This document shows, one piece after another, positions 7,107-15,561 of a stretch of 64,000 bases of DNA. The notes beneath the pieces are model-generated. The model was not told the origin of the DNA. It did no database searches and worked only from the letters and a program-made list of their open reading frames with translations. Within the stretch, counting starts at the first letter, position 1. The number at the start of each line of letters is the position of its first letter. This DNA is from AWTP1-18 sp036504515 (GTDB lineage Bacteria > Pseudomonadota > Gammaproteobacteria > Burkholderiales > Rhodocyclaceae), in the NCBI GenBank assembly GCA_036504515.1, contig DASXVA010000009.1, positions 310,001 to 374,000 on the forward strand, in the 5' to 3' direction. Both the position numbers and the translations under genes were made by a program.

Positions 7107-7736
7107 ATGGCTAGATCGGCACTGCTTGAAGATTGTTGCGATCATCGCAGCGGCAGCGCCCTGGATTATCAGGGGTTGATGGCCGCTGCCCGCTATCCGG
7201 ATGACCACCGTACCCTGGCTTTGGCGGGGGTTATTGCTCAAGGACTTGTTCTGGGAGAGCGTCCTTTGCTGCGGGGGCTGAGTGATGCCGCCTTCAAGGC
7301 CATGATGGCCGCCTGTTTCCCCGGCGTTGCCCTTGAAAACGGCGGTGCTGGCAATGGGCCGGTGGCGGCGCTGGATGAATACGATGATCTGATTACGCTA
7401 TTGCTGATCCACCGCGGTGACGACAGCGAAGCCATCGTCTGGCTTTGCCACGCCATTGCCACGGCCAGTCTGCGCAATAACCATCTGTGGCAAGACCTGG
7501 GCTTGCCCGAGCGCAAGGTCTTGTCGCAATTGATGACGAAAAACTTCCCGACCCTGGCCGCCCTCAATGTGGGGGATATGAAATGGAAGAAGTTTTTCTA
7601 TCGGCAACTCTGCGAGCAGGCCGAAGTGATGATCTGCAAGTCGCCAAACTGTGCGGTTTGTGACGATCACACTGTCTGCTTTGGTCCAGAAGAAGGGGCT
7701 TCCCTGGTGGCGTTGTCGAACTTGCATCGCCCTTGA
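7107..7736 (+). CDS. nifQ: NifQ, molybdenum donor for FeMo-cofactor synthesis
   Basis: NifQ carries a Mo-Fe-S cluster and delivers molybdenum to the NifEN/NifH assembly complex. The 209-residue protein ends in the diagnostic cysteine set C-x4-C-x2-C-x5-C (about residues 177, 182, 185 and 191). The ATG at 7107 was chosen because CGGAG stands eight bases before it; an in-frame start at 7038 would overlap the predicted promoter. It stands alone, divergent from an unknown gene and convergent with the ten-gene TonB operon, so it links the nif genes to the molybdenum island to its right. A perfect 15-bp inverted repeat overlaps its stop codon. Confidence 0.92.
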   Translation: MARSALLEDCCDHRSGSALDYQGLMAAARYPDDHRTLALAGVIAQGLVLGERPLLRGLSDAAFKAMMAACFPGVALENGGAGNGPVAALDEYDDLITLLLIHRGDDSEAIVWLCHAIATASLRNNHLWQDLGLPERKVLSQLMTKNFPTLAALNVGDMKWKKFFYRQLCEQAEVMICKSPNCAVCDDHTVCFGPEEGASLVALSNLHRP

Positions 7737-7749
7737 TGCAAGTTCGACA
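7714..7749. terminator. Perfect 15-bp inverted repeat over the nifQ stop codon
   Basis: The arms 7714-7728 and 7735-7749 pair perfectly around the loop GCCCTT; the TGA stop at 7734-7736 spans the loop edge and the right arm. It lies between convergent nifQ and the di-heme cytochrome gene. No T run follows, so it is a stabilising or bidirectional transcript-end hairpin, not a classical terminator. Confidence 0.6.
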
Positions 7750-7778
7750 TGCCTGACTGCGTGACCTTGCTGTCCTGA

Positions 7779-9125
7779 TTAAAGGGAGTCGAGAAACGTC
7801 AACAGGGCTTCCCGGTCTTTCTTGCTCAGCCGGCTATAACGCTGCCGGACTTTTCGCCCTTCACCATCGTGCCAGAGAATGGCTTCCTGCAAAGTGCGGG
7901 CCCGCCCGTCGTGCAGATAGCGGGCGGTGCCGTTGATCGCTGGCACCAGACCGATACCCCACAGGGGCGGTGTCCGCCAATCCCTTCCTCCCGCCTGATA
8001 GTCGGGGCGATGATCGGCCAAGCCCGCGCCCATGTCGTGGATCAGCAGATCGGTATAGGGCGCGATGCTGCGTTGGGAGAGCAAAGGAAACTTGGGATGA
8101 TCTCCCGTCGGCAAGCTGGGGCGATGGCATTGGCTGCAACCGGTGGCCGCAAACAGGGCTTCGCCTCGGACCACGGTAGGGTCGGTAATTTTACGCCGGG
8201 CCGGTACCGCCAGATGGGCCAGGTAAAACTCCACATCGTCCAATTGCTGCTTATCCAGTTCCGGATGACCGCCAGAGACGGCCTTGCGGCAAGCCCGCTG
8301 GCTAGGGCTGCAGTTTTCCTCCGAGAACAGCGGCGAGGTGATGCCCAAGTCGCCGACAAAAGCCCCGGCGGATTGCTGGCGCAGATTGGGGGCGTTGGCC
8401 TTGAGGCCGAAGCGGCCCGGGACTGGTTTCTGCTGTTCGACATCCCAGACCCGGTTGATGCGGCCCTTGATGCCATCCGGTTTGGTTTCCGCTGCCAGCT
8501 TTTGCAGGGTGTCCTCGGAAACGCTTTCCAGCAGCCCCAAACCGAAAACTGCTGGCGATACGCGGGCAGAGGTTTTGGCCCCGGTGAGGGGGCCGTAGGC
8601 CAGTTCCTTGAACTTCAATACGGGGTAACGCAGCTCAACCTTTTCGCCATCCGGCAGACGCACGGTCTTTGGTTTCCAGTACAGCACCGCGCGCCCTTCG
8701 CCGGGTACCCCGGGAATGCCTTCCTCGTTCAATTGGCCGCCATAGACCGGGTGCGGCTTGGGGCCGCCATCGGCGCTGGTGCCCGCAACGGAAAGCCGGA
8801 TCAGCATGGACTGCATGCGTTCCCCGGGGAAATCGGGCGCAGTGCCACGGCTATTCTTTTGATGACAGGAAGAACAGGCAAGCCGGTTATAGAGCGGGCC
8901 GAGGCCGTCCACCGTCGAGTTGGCAACGGGGGCAACCACCCAGCTCTGGCGGAAAAGCGAGCGGCCACGAAAGAAGGTTTCCCTCTCGCCATCCGACAAG
9001 CCGGGCAGCGGTTTGGAATAGGCTTCACGGCTCGCATCGTCCACCGTCGAGGGGCGATCCTCGGCGAAGGTCGGCAGACTTGCCATCAAGGACAGCAGTA
9101 GTCCTAATGTTAATTTCGCTGTCAT
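7779..9125 (-). CDS. Di-heme c-type cytochrome (COG3488-like oxidoreductase)
   Basis: A 448-residue exported protein: a signal peptide of about 21 residues, then two heme c motifs, CSSCH at about 84-88 and CSQCH at about 330-334. The overall pattern fits the di-heme oxidoreductase (DUF1111 / COG3488) family, which occurs with periplasmic metal-uptake proteins. The enzymatic reaction is unknown. It is the last gene of the ten-gene operon and its ATG overlaps the preceding stop (ATGA), which implies translational coupling with the binding protein. A redox role on the metal or chelate in the periplasm would fit, but is inference. Confidence 0.8.
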   Translation of the reverse strand: MTAKLTLGLLLSLMASLPTFAEDRPSTVDDASREAYSKPLPGLSDGERETFFRGRSLFRQSWVVAPVANSTVDGLGPLYNRLACSSCHQKNSRGTAPDFPGERMQSMLIRLSVAGTSADGGPKPHPVYGGQLNEEGIPGVPGEGRAVLYWKPKTVRLPDGEKVELRYPVLKFKELAYGPLTGAKTSARVSPAVFGLGLLESVSEDTLQKLAAETKPDGIKGRINRVWDVEQQKPVPGRFGLKANAPNLRQQSAGAFVGDLGITSPLFSEENCSPSQRACRKAVSGGHPELDKQQLDDVEFYLAHLAVPARRKITDPTVVRGEALFAATGCSQCHRPSLPTGDHPKFPLLSQRSIAPYTDLLIHDMGAGLADHRPDYQAGGRDWRTPPLWGIGLVPAINGTARYLHDGRARTLQEAILWHDGEGRKVRQRYSRLSKKDREALLTFLDSL

Positions 9126-10447
9126 GCGCCCCCCGCTTTGAGCACTTGCTCCACTTCCCGGCGGCGGGCCAAGGCATAGGCCTGCCAGGAGGCCTCCAGG
9201 GTCGTCCGGCCTTCAACCACCGAGCCTTCCAGGCGTTCGCCGAAGGGCTTACGCAAGCTCTCCAGCGCAGCTTCGGTTTCGGTTACGGGCGGTTTGGTCA
9301 GCAAAGTTCTTGCCGCTACAGCGAGCTGCGTTTTGCCTTCGGCTTCCGCCTTGTGGATACGTTGCCAGAGCGTGATCAGGCCAGCGTGATCAGTGATCAG
9401 CATTTGATCGAAAAGGGCAGTGGTCAGCCCCAGGCGACCTTGGGCCGCAATGCTGTCGTAGTCGAAAACGCCTTTTTCTGCCGCCGCAAAAGGATTGAAG
9501 TAATCCTTGGCAAGGCCCTCATAAGCCGAGGGGCGAACCGGCAGTTTGCGGATGTCCGGATGGGTGAGAATCTTCTGGCCGGCGGTGGACAGAACAAACT
9601 CGGTAAAGGCCTGGGCACCGGCGGCATTGGGGGCACTCTTTGTGATGGCGATGTGGGCCGGGTTGATGCCGCTGCGGTCCGGGTAGATGAACTTCAAGGG
9701 CGCGCCGTTGGCGATGGCCGAGGCCACAAAGAAATCAATCGAGAGGCCAATGGGGCGCCGACCGCTGCCCACCTCGTCGCTGACAAAGGTGGAGCCCCGT
9801 TCGATCAGGCTGGCGTTGCCGACGATTTCACTCCACAGCGCCCAGCCCGCATCCCAGCCGTAGGCCTGCAACACGATCTCAAGCAGCGGCGGCGCAAAGC
9901 CCACCTTGGATGGCACCGGCAAGGCAATGAGTCCCTGATAGCGTGAATCCGCCAAGTCGCGCCAAGTGCCCGGCACCGGCAAGTTGCGCTGGGCCAGGGC
10001 TACCGGATTTACCGCAAAACCGAAGCCTGCCATCTCTGTGGCGTGGTACAGACCTGCGGTGTCGACCAGGGGTGCATTGCCGATGTGATCCGGCAATCCC
10101 GCACTGTTGATCGCCAAGGGCCGGAAGGCGCCTTCTTTCGCCAGGGTCGAATAAGTTCGGGGCGAAGCCGACCAGAACACATCGACACCGCCCTGATTGG
10201 CTTGGCGCAAATAGGGCAGGGCATCGTGGGGCATACGCCAGACAATCTGCAAGCGGTACTCGGGATGGGCTTTTTCAAAAGCAGCCTCAAAACGGGAAAC
10301 CACTTCGTCGGGATAGGCTGTCATTACTACCACGGGCTTGGGGGTAGGCTTGGTGGCCGCTCCCAAGGGCCGTCCAGCCAGCAGCGCAGCCCCGGAAGCA
10401 AAGCCAGCTAGTATGTGGCGACGGCGGAGGTTGATGGGGGCGCTCAT
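9122..10447 (-). CDS. ABC-type extracellular solute-binding protein, Tat-type leader
   Basis: A 441-residue periplasmic binding protein. The N-terminus has LRRRHILAGFASGAAL, resembling a twin-arginine leader, followed by a fold like the iron(III)/sugar-phosphate binding proteins (family 1): VVVMTAYPDEVVSRFEAAFEKA near the start, VDVFWSASP, and FTEFVLSTAGQKIL late. A C-terminal helical extension of about 100 residues (from roughly 340) is unusual for a plain binding protein. No permease or ATPase gene is adjacent. The ATG at 10447 starts two bases after the receptor stop and the stop overlaps the cytochrome start, so it belongs to the same operon. An upstream in-frame start at 10480 lies inside the receptor gene and was rejected. 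Confidence 0.75.
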   Translation of the reverse strand: MSAPINLRRRHILAGFASGAALLAGRPLGAATKPTPKPVVVMTAYPDEVVSRFEAAFEKAHPEYRLQIVWRMPHDALPYLRQANQGGVDVFWSASPRTYSTLAKEGAFRPLAINSAGLPDHIGNAPLVDTAGLYHATEMAGFGFAVNPVALAQRNLPVPGTWRDLADSRYQGLIALPVPSKVGFAPPLLEIVLQAYGWDAGWALWSEIVGNASLIERGSTFVSDEVGSGRRPIGLSIDFFVASAIANGAPLKFIYPDRSGINPAHIAITKSAPNAAGAQAFTEFVLSTAGQKILTHPDIRKLPVRPSAYEGLAKDYFNPFAAAEKGVFDYDSIAAQGRLGLTTALFDQMLITDHAGLITLWQRIHKAEAEGKTQLAVAARTLLTKPPVTETEAALESLRKPFGERLEGSVVEGRTTLEASWQAYALARRREVEQVLKAGGA

Positions 10448-10449
10448 GG

Positions 10450-12507
10450 TCAGAACTGGTACTTGGCGTTGGCAAACCACATCTGGCCTGGCATGGGATA
10501 GCCGTCAGACAGGGCGTAGTTTTCGTCAGTCAGATTACTGACGCCAACCTCCAGTGTCGTGTCTTTTCTGGGCTTGTAGCTGGCCTTGGCACCGAGCAGC
10601 GTGAAGCTTCCCATGGTGGCGTAGGTGGCACTGGTCCCTGAACCATAAGCAACCTTGCGTCCGGATTCCGCATCCAGGGTGGCCTGGTATTCCCAGTTGT
10701 CGGAAGGTTTCCAGGCGATATAGGCAAACAACTTGTTGCGGGGCGTGTCGGTGAGCGGAATGGCTGCGTTGGACATGTTGTCCCGCTCCAGATAGGTGTA
10801 ATTACCCCCCGTGGTCCATGCATCCCCCAATTGTTGGGTGAGGTTGAATTCCAACCCGCGATGACGGGCATCTCCCACATTCTGCTTTTGGCTACAACTT
10901 GTCGCACTAGCACCGCAGCTCGTCAAAGGAAGGATGTTGACACTCTGGATCAAGTCCTTGATGCGGTTCTGGAAGAAACTGACGCTGCCTTGCGCACCTC
11001 CCCATGGTTTTCCTTTGATGCCCATTTCAAAGTTCAGTGCTCTTTCGGGTTTCAGGTCGGCATTGGGAAGGCCGCTGCCGAGGGAGGCGGAATAGCGATC
11101 CTTGATGGTAGGAAAGCGGGTCTTGCGAGCAAGACTGGTGAACACTTCGGCGTTTGGCGTGAGGGCATGACTCAACTCGGCCAGCCAGTTATTGGCTGTG
11201 GCGCTACCCGTTGGCCAGTAATAGACAACCGAGGCATCCCGCTTGTCGTGGCTTGCTCCAACACGCAAACGCCAATCCTTGGCGATGTCGAAGGCGTCTT
11301 CCACGGCATAGGATGTGGTGACATCCCTGTAATGCTTGACCATTGCCGGTCCGGAGTCTTTATGCAGATCTTGTTTGTAATGAACGGCGAAATGGAGGTC
11401 GTGGCCGGTAAAAATACTGGTGGCCAATTCAACTGAAGCGCCTTGCGTGATGTCGTCGTACCAGCTGGGAAAGTTCGATGTATTTGAAATTTGCGTTGCG
11501 TAATTTCCATCGGTGAAGGCAAGAATCTTGTTGCTGTAGTTATCCCAGTACACCCGGGACTTCAGCGTAAAGTCGTTGTTCAGTGCGGTGTTGGTCAGCA
11601 AATAAATGCTGTCGACATCCCAGTAAGGCCATTGCCAGAATCGGCTATTGGCACCGTTGGCGATATTCAGATACTGACCGGGTGCATTGCCGGCGTAGGG
11701 CGGATTGCCTTTGACGCCATGCTGGCTGACATAGCCGACGGCGTACTCATCGGTTGCATTGGGTGTTACGCCCAGCTTGAGGGAAATTTTCCGGTCGGAT
11801 TGATATGCGTTTTCACGGCTGCTGCCGTTTTCCAGCATGTTTTTAGTGGAGTTGCTGCCTGATGTCGGAATAGTGACGGCTTTATAATTAGATGACAACG
11901 GGAAATTGTCCGAAGCAGAATATGAAGCGCTTGCTTGCAAATACCAGACACCTTGATTGCTACCCAGATTGACTGCTGTTTTACGTCCGCCACCGCTGGC
12001 AAATCCTACGGTCACATCGCCTTCTAAACTGTTTTTAGGTCGCTTGGTCACAAGATTGATGGCACCACCCAGGGTATTCGGGCCATAGAGCAAGGATGCG
12101 GCGCCCTTGGAAACACGGATTTCAGACAGGTCGAAGGTGGTGAAGCGAGAAAAGTCCACATAGCCATCGTAGGGGACGTAGGCAGGAATGCCATCAATGT
12201 AGAGGGGAACCTGCCGCGCATCGAACCCGCGCAGATAGATGATGTCCTCGTTGCGGCTGTTGCGGGAAGTGCTCGTGCCAGGAACCAAGGATAGTGCTGC
12301 ACTCACGGTTTCCTTGTTGAAGGTCTCCAGTTGGGTTTTGTCTATTGTGTTTTCATCGGGTTTGTCGGTGGTGCTGCCTACTACGTCGATGGTGCCGAGC
12401 TTGAAACTGTCCTCCGCAGCGAGGACTGTGCTCGACGTAAACAAGGCAGCAACCAGGCTTGGAAGAATGCCTCTCAGCCGAGGACGATAGGTTTTGTGAT
12501 GCGACAT
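10450..12507 (-). CDS. TonB-dependent outer-membrane receptor 1
   Basis: A 685-residue receptor with a signal peptide (cleavage after ...STVLAA), a TonB-box-like segment near FKLGTIDVVG, a plug domain (YLRGFDARQVPLYIDGIP; GPNTLGGAINLVTKRP) and a 22-strand type barrel ending in an aromatic residue (YQF). Such receptors import metal chelates or cobalamin using TonB energy. Genes for ExbD, ExbB and TonB lie directly upstream in the same operon. The substrate is not shown by the protein, but a ModE-like site heads the operon, so a molybdenum or tungsten chelate is a reasonable hypothesis. Iron or cobalamin remain alternatives. Confidence 0.88.
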   Translation of the reverse strand: MSHHKTYRPRLRGILPSLVAALFTSSTVLAAEDSFKLGTIDVVGSTTDKPDENTIDKTQLETFNKETVSAALSLVPGTSTSRNSRNEDIIYLRGFDARQVPLYIDGIPAYVPYDGYVDFSRFTTFDLSEIRVSKGAASLLYGPNTLGGAINLVTKRPKNSLEGDVTVGFASGGGRKTAVNLGSNQGVWYLQASASYSASDNFPLSSNYKAVTIPTSGSNSTKNMLENGSSRENAYQSDRKISLKLGVTPNATDEYAVGYVSQHGVKGNPPYAGNAPGQYLNIANGANSRFWQWPYWDVDSIYLLTNTALNNDFTLKSRVYWDNYSNKILAFTDGNYATQISNTSNFPSWYDDITQGASVELATSIFTGHDLHFAVHYKQDLHKDSGPAMVKHYRDVTTSYAVEDAFDIAKDWRLRVGASHDKRDASVVYYWPTGSATANNWLAELSHALTPNAEVFTSLARKTRFPTIKDRYSASLGSGLPNADLKPERALNFEMGIKGKPWGGAQGSVSFFQNRIKDLIQSVNILPLTSCGASATSCSQKQNVGDARHRGLEFNLTQQLGDAWTTGGNYTYLERDNMSNAAIPLTDTPRNKLFAYIAWKPSDNWEYQATLDAESGRKVAYGSGTSATYATMGSFTLLGAKASYKPRKDTTLEVGVSNLTDENYALSDGYPMPGQMWFANAKYQF

Positions 12508-12531
12508 GGCGGGCTCCTGATAGGGGAAGGT

Positions 12532-12951
12532 TTATTGAATTTCGGGGCTCGAAACAAAACCAATGCGACTCAAACCCAGACGGGCAGCGAGGGCCATGGT
12601 TCGGGCGATGGTTTCGTAGGGGGTTTTTGCGTCGGCGTGGATGTGCAGTTCCGGCGGGGTATCGCTGGTGGCGGCAGATTGCAGCCGGGTGGCGAGTCCA
12701 TCGCGGCTGACGGCTTCGCCGTTCCAGTAGAGGTCGCCGTTTTCCTTGATGGCCAGCTGGATGTGTTCTCCTTTTTGCTGCAAGGGTTCGCTGCTGGCCT
12801 TGGGCAGGTCGATCTTGACGGCGTGGGTCAGTAACGGCGCGGCGATGATGAAAACAATGAGCAGCACCAACATGACGTCGATCAGGGGAATCATGTTGAT
12901 CTCTGCCTGGGGTTGGCGGCGGTGGCTGTCGTGACCGAGAGAGAAGGCCAT
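12532..12951 (-). CDS. exbD: ExbD/TolR-family energy-transducing protein
   Basis: A 139-residue inner-membrane protein with one N-terminal transmembrane helix containing the family's Asp (NMIPLIDVMLVLLIVFII) and a periplasmic domain. With ExbB it forms the proton-driven motor that powers TonB. Its start overlaps the exbB stop by one base, and the receptor follows 24 bases downstream. The length is normal. Confidence 0.9.
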   Translation of the reverse strand: MAFSLGHDSHRRQPQAEINMIPLIDVMLVLLIVFIIAAPLLTHAVKIDLPKASSEPLQQKGEHIQLAIKENGDLYWNGEAVSRDGLATRLQSAATSDTPPELHIHADAKTPYETIARTMALAARLGLSRIGFVSSPEIQ

Positions 12952-13697
12952 CAGGCGCTCCTTCCGGCGGAAACTAGCGGTGTGATTTCTGCCGCTGCTT
13001 GTGTTTCCGGCATACTGCCCAGAGCAACACCGGTGGCGAGAAAGCCGTAGAGCTGATGGGCGAAGTTTTCCAGGGCATCCTGTTGCTTGCGCTGGAGCCG
13101 GACAAAGGCGTTGTAAGCGAGTACCGCCGGAATGGCGACGGCCAGGCCACAGGCGGTCATGATCAGGGCTTCGCCTACGGGACCGGCAACTTTATCCAGG
13201 CTGCCCTGGCCACTGAGGCCGATGGCGATCAGGGCGTGGTAGATGCCCCAGACGGTGCCGAACAGGCCGACAAAAGGCGCTGCCGAGCCCACTGTGGCAA
13301 GTAGCGTCAGGCCATTTTCCTGGCGGGCTGCCTCCGCATCCAGTTCCTGACGCAGGGCGCGGGCAACCAATTCTTCTGCCCCTGCACCCTCAAAGGCCGG
13401 GTCGTTGCTGCGGTGTCGCCATTGTCGACAGGCCGCCAGGCTAGCCAGGGTCAGCCGTCGATAAGCACTGTCACCGGTGTCCTTGAGGCAGAGTCTTTCC
13501 AGTGCCGGCAGCGAGGTGGTGCCGGCGTAGCGGGCGCGGAAGTGACGGGCAGGTGCGGCATTCAGCCAGTGTTGCCAGCTTTTGAGCACGATGACGGTCC
13601 AGCAGCCGATGGACATGGCGATCAATACCAGCAGTACGCAACTGCCCGCGGCATCGGTCTGGGTCAGAAAATGGGCGAAGCCGATGGTGTCGTTCAT
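12951..13697 (-). CDS. exbB: ExbB/TolQ-family proton channel protein
   Basis: A 248-residue protein with three hydrophobic segments: near residues 15-35, about 135-155 (LLATVGSAAPFVGLFGTVWG, the family signature) and about 175-200 (ALIMTACGLAVAIPAVLAYN). It forms the motor with ExbD. The start overlaps the tonB stop (13694-13697). The N-terminal half has a cytoplasmic insert with a cysteine, common in the family. Confidence 0.9.
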   Translation of the reverse strand: MNDTIGFAHFLTQTDAAGSCVLLVLIAMSIGCWTVIVLKSWQHWLNAAPARHFRARYAGTTSLPALERLCLKDTGDSAYRRLTLASLAACRQWRHRSNDPAFEGAGAEELVARALRQELDAEAARQENGLTLLATVGSAAPFVGLFGTVWGIYHALIAIGLSGQGSLDKVAGPVGEALIMTACGLAVAIPAVLAYNAFVRLQRKQQDALENFAHQLYGFLATGVALGSMPETQAAAEITPLVSAGRSA

Positions 13698-14401
13698 GGC
13701 GCTTTTCTCAAGGTGAAATTGATGGGAACAATGACCCAGGCGGCCAGGGCGTCACTGCCCCTTTTGGCCGGGACGAAACGCCACTGGCGTACTGCATCGA
13801 TGGCGGCCTGGTCGAGGCGGTCGTAGCTGCTGCTGCGATTGATCAGGATTTCCGTGGGGCGGCCTTCGGCACTGACATGGACCCGCAATTGCACGATGCC
13901 TTGCTCCTTCAACTCCCGGGAAAGGCGGGGATAGTCAGGGGCAGGGTTGGACAGATAGTCCGCATTGAATTGAGGTTCCGATACGGTCTGTGCCGCGGCT
14001 GGGGCAGCGTTGTGGCTACTGGCCGGGCTGGGTGCCGGATTGGTTGGGGACGTGGCTATCGGTTCCGCTGCTGGGGTGGTTTCCTGGGGGGCTGCGGAAG
14101 GCTTTGCAGTCAGCAGGGATTGTGGTTTTTGTGCTTTTGTTTTTGGCGTTGGGGGCGGGGTAATTCGTGGTGCTGGTTTTTCTTCAGGAGCCCTCATCGG
14201 TGCTGCGATCCAACTCGCCTGGAGTACCGTTTCCCCGGCGGGCAGTGCAGTGGCGGTATGCAAATACAGCAAGGCGGCCAGCGCCAAGCCGTGGGCTAGG
14301 GTTACCAATGCCGCTGCGGGCAGCAACGGCTGCCGGACTTCCTGCGCTACGCTGAAAGTCGCATTTATGGCATTGCCGGAATAAAAATTCAGGGCAGGCA
14401 T
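13694..14401 (-). CDS. tonB: TonB-family energy transducer
   Basis: A 235-residue protein with one N-terminal transmembrane helix (about residues 30-45), a long Pro/Ala/Lys linker (about 65-130) and a C-terminal TonB domain with YPRLSRELKEQGIVQLRV and AIDAVRQWRF. It links the ExbBD motor to outer-membrane receptors. Because it sits in one operon with a receptor, it is probably a dedicated TonB and not the cell's general one; a second receptor at 20.7-23 kb could share it. Confidence 0.9.
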   Translation of the reverse strand: MPALNFYSGNAINATFSVAQEVRQPLLPAAALVTLAHGLALAALLYLHTATALPAGETVLQASWIAAPMRAPEEKPAPRITPPPTPKTKAQKPQSLLTAKPSAAPQETTPAAEPIATSPTNPAPSPASSHNAAPAAAQTVSEPQFNADYLSNPAPDYPRLSRELKEQGIVQLRVHVSAEGRPTEILINRSSSYDRLDQAAIDAVRQWRFVPAKRGSDALAAWVIVPINFTLRKAP

Positions 14402-14412
14402 TGATGGCCGGT

Positions 14413-14823
14413 TCAGCGCGGCATGGTTTCGCTGAAGCTGTAGAAGCCCCGTACATCGCGGCAGTCTTCGTGGCGCATGACGATGCGGTGGATCAGCCAG
14501 CGGCCATCCCGCAAGCGCCAGGCGGTAAGTGCTTCTGCGTAGGTGGTGGCTTCATAGAACTCTTCACCGTCTTCGGAGCGAAGTTCACTCAGTTGATAAC
14601 GGTGGGTGCAAAAGCAGGGGGCGTTGTCTTCGTCGTAGCCCAGGCTGCGTTCTGCCTGGATTTCGTATTCCTTGTAGTGGCGCAGGTAAAGGGGGGCGAT
14701 GGCCATGTCCCACCATTCCTTGGGCAGGCCGTCCTGCCAGGGGAAGCGGTCGTGATTCTTGGGTTTCAGGGCCAGGGTGGCAAGCTGGCCGCGGGGCAGC
14801 GCTGTCATGGTCGGGGCATTCAT
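14413..14823 (-). CDS. Unknown protein in the TonB operon
   Basis: A 136-residue soluble protein, rich in aromatic and charged residues (FPWQDGLPKEWWDMAIAPLY; CFCTHRYQLSELRS; WRLRDGRWLIHRIVMRHEDC). The CFCTH and HEDC motifs could bind a metal or heme. I do not recognise the family. No signal peptide is visible, so it is probably cytoplasmic. It lies 14 bases after the globin gene and 11 bases before tonB, firmly inside the operon. The C-terminal half has the shape of a small beta-rich domain, but that is only an impression. Confidence 0.65.
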   Translation of the reverse strand: MNAPTMTALPRGQLATLALKPKNHDRFPWQDGLPKEWWDMAIAPLYLRHYKEYEIQAERSLGYDEDNAPCFCTHRYQLSELRSEDGEEFYEATTYAEALTAWRLRDGRWLIHRIVMRHEDCRDVRGFYSFSETMPR

Positions 14824-14837
14824 GGGGGAGTCTCCTC

Positions 14838-15527
14838 TCAGGCCATTGCCAGGTCGGTTACAGGGGCGTTCATGTGTCTGGCGAGGGCGACGCCTGCCAT
14901 GTCAAAGGGGTAACGCAGGGGTTGGGCGCGCTGGGTGCGGCGGTTGATCATGCGCAGGGAAAAGGGCTCGGCCCAGTTCCAGTATTCCTGGCGGACTTCC
15001 GGTGGAAAGCCCACTTCGGCAAAGGTTTGCCACAGTTCCGCCAACCAGGTTTCCCGGGCACCTTCATCAATGGTGAAAGGAAAGTGGCGGGTGCGCATGC
15101 AGCTTGGGCCGCCATGCTTGGCAAAGTTGGCGGGACCGCCGCAGGCTTCCACAATGTAGTCGGCAGTCTTTTCAATGCCGGCGTAGAAGCGGCCATCGTC
15201 GGCAGGGAACAGGCTGCCGAGGTGGGTGGCGCGCAGGCGTTCGTGGTGACGGCGTACCAGCTTGCGCAGCAGGGATTCGCCAGCCATCTTGAATACCTGG
15301 TTGGACGGAAAGGGCACCGGAGGAAAGTCCAGTTCGTGGGAGGCATCGACCCAGCGCACTTCGTCGCCAACCTGCATAGCTTGATTGGCGCTGCTGCATT
15401 GGCAGGCATGGGCATGGGTCTCAGCGGGGGCACTAGCGTGTTGATGGCTGTGTCCCCGGCAGAAATGGGGTGCGGCATTTTCTGCGGTGACGGAATTGTT
15501 GCTGGGGGCTTGGTTGTTCTGGCACAT
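14838..15527 (-). CDS. Truncated-globin family protein with His/Cys-rich N-terminal tail
   Basis: A 229-residue protein. Residues from about 70 to 190 match bacterial truncated globins (COG2346): LLRKLVRRHHERLRATHLGSLF, then GGPANFAKHGGPSC, and MRTRHFPFTIDEGARETWL, where the His in RTRH is the probable proximal heme ligand region. The first ~50 residues hold nine His/Cys (H21, C23, H26, H28, H30, H38, H40, C42, C44), a likely metal-binding tail that globins normally lack. Such globins bind oxygen or nitric oxide. The ATG at 15527 was chosen for its AAAGGA ribosome site; a longer in-frame ORF to 15629 overlaps the upstream gene. Confidence 0.78.
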   Translation of the reverse strand: MCQNNQAPSNNSVTAENAAPHFCRGHSHQHASAPAETHAHACQCSSANQAMQVGDEVRWVDASHELDFPPVPFPSNQVFKMAGESLLRKLVRRHHERLRATHLGSLFPADDGRFYAGIEKTADYIVEACGGPANFAKHGGPSCMRTRHFPFTIDEGARETWLAELWQTFAEVGFPPEVRQEYWNWAEPFSLRMINRRTQRAQPLRYPFDMAGVALARHMNAPVTDLAMA

Positions 15528-15561
15528 GGGGATTCCTTTCGATGCTCTGCGGATGTCGGAT

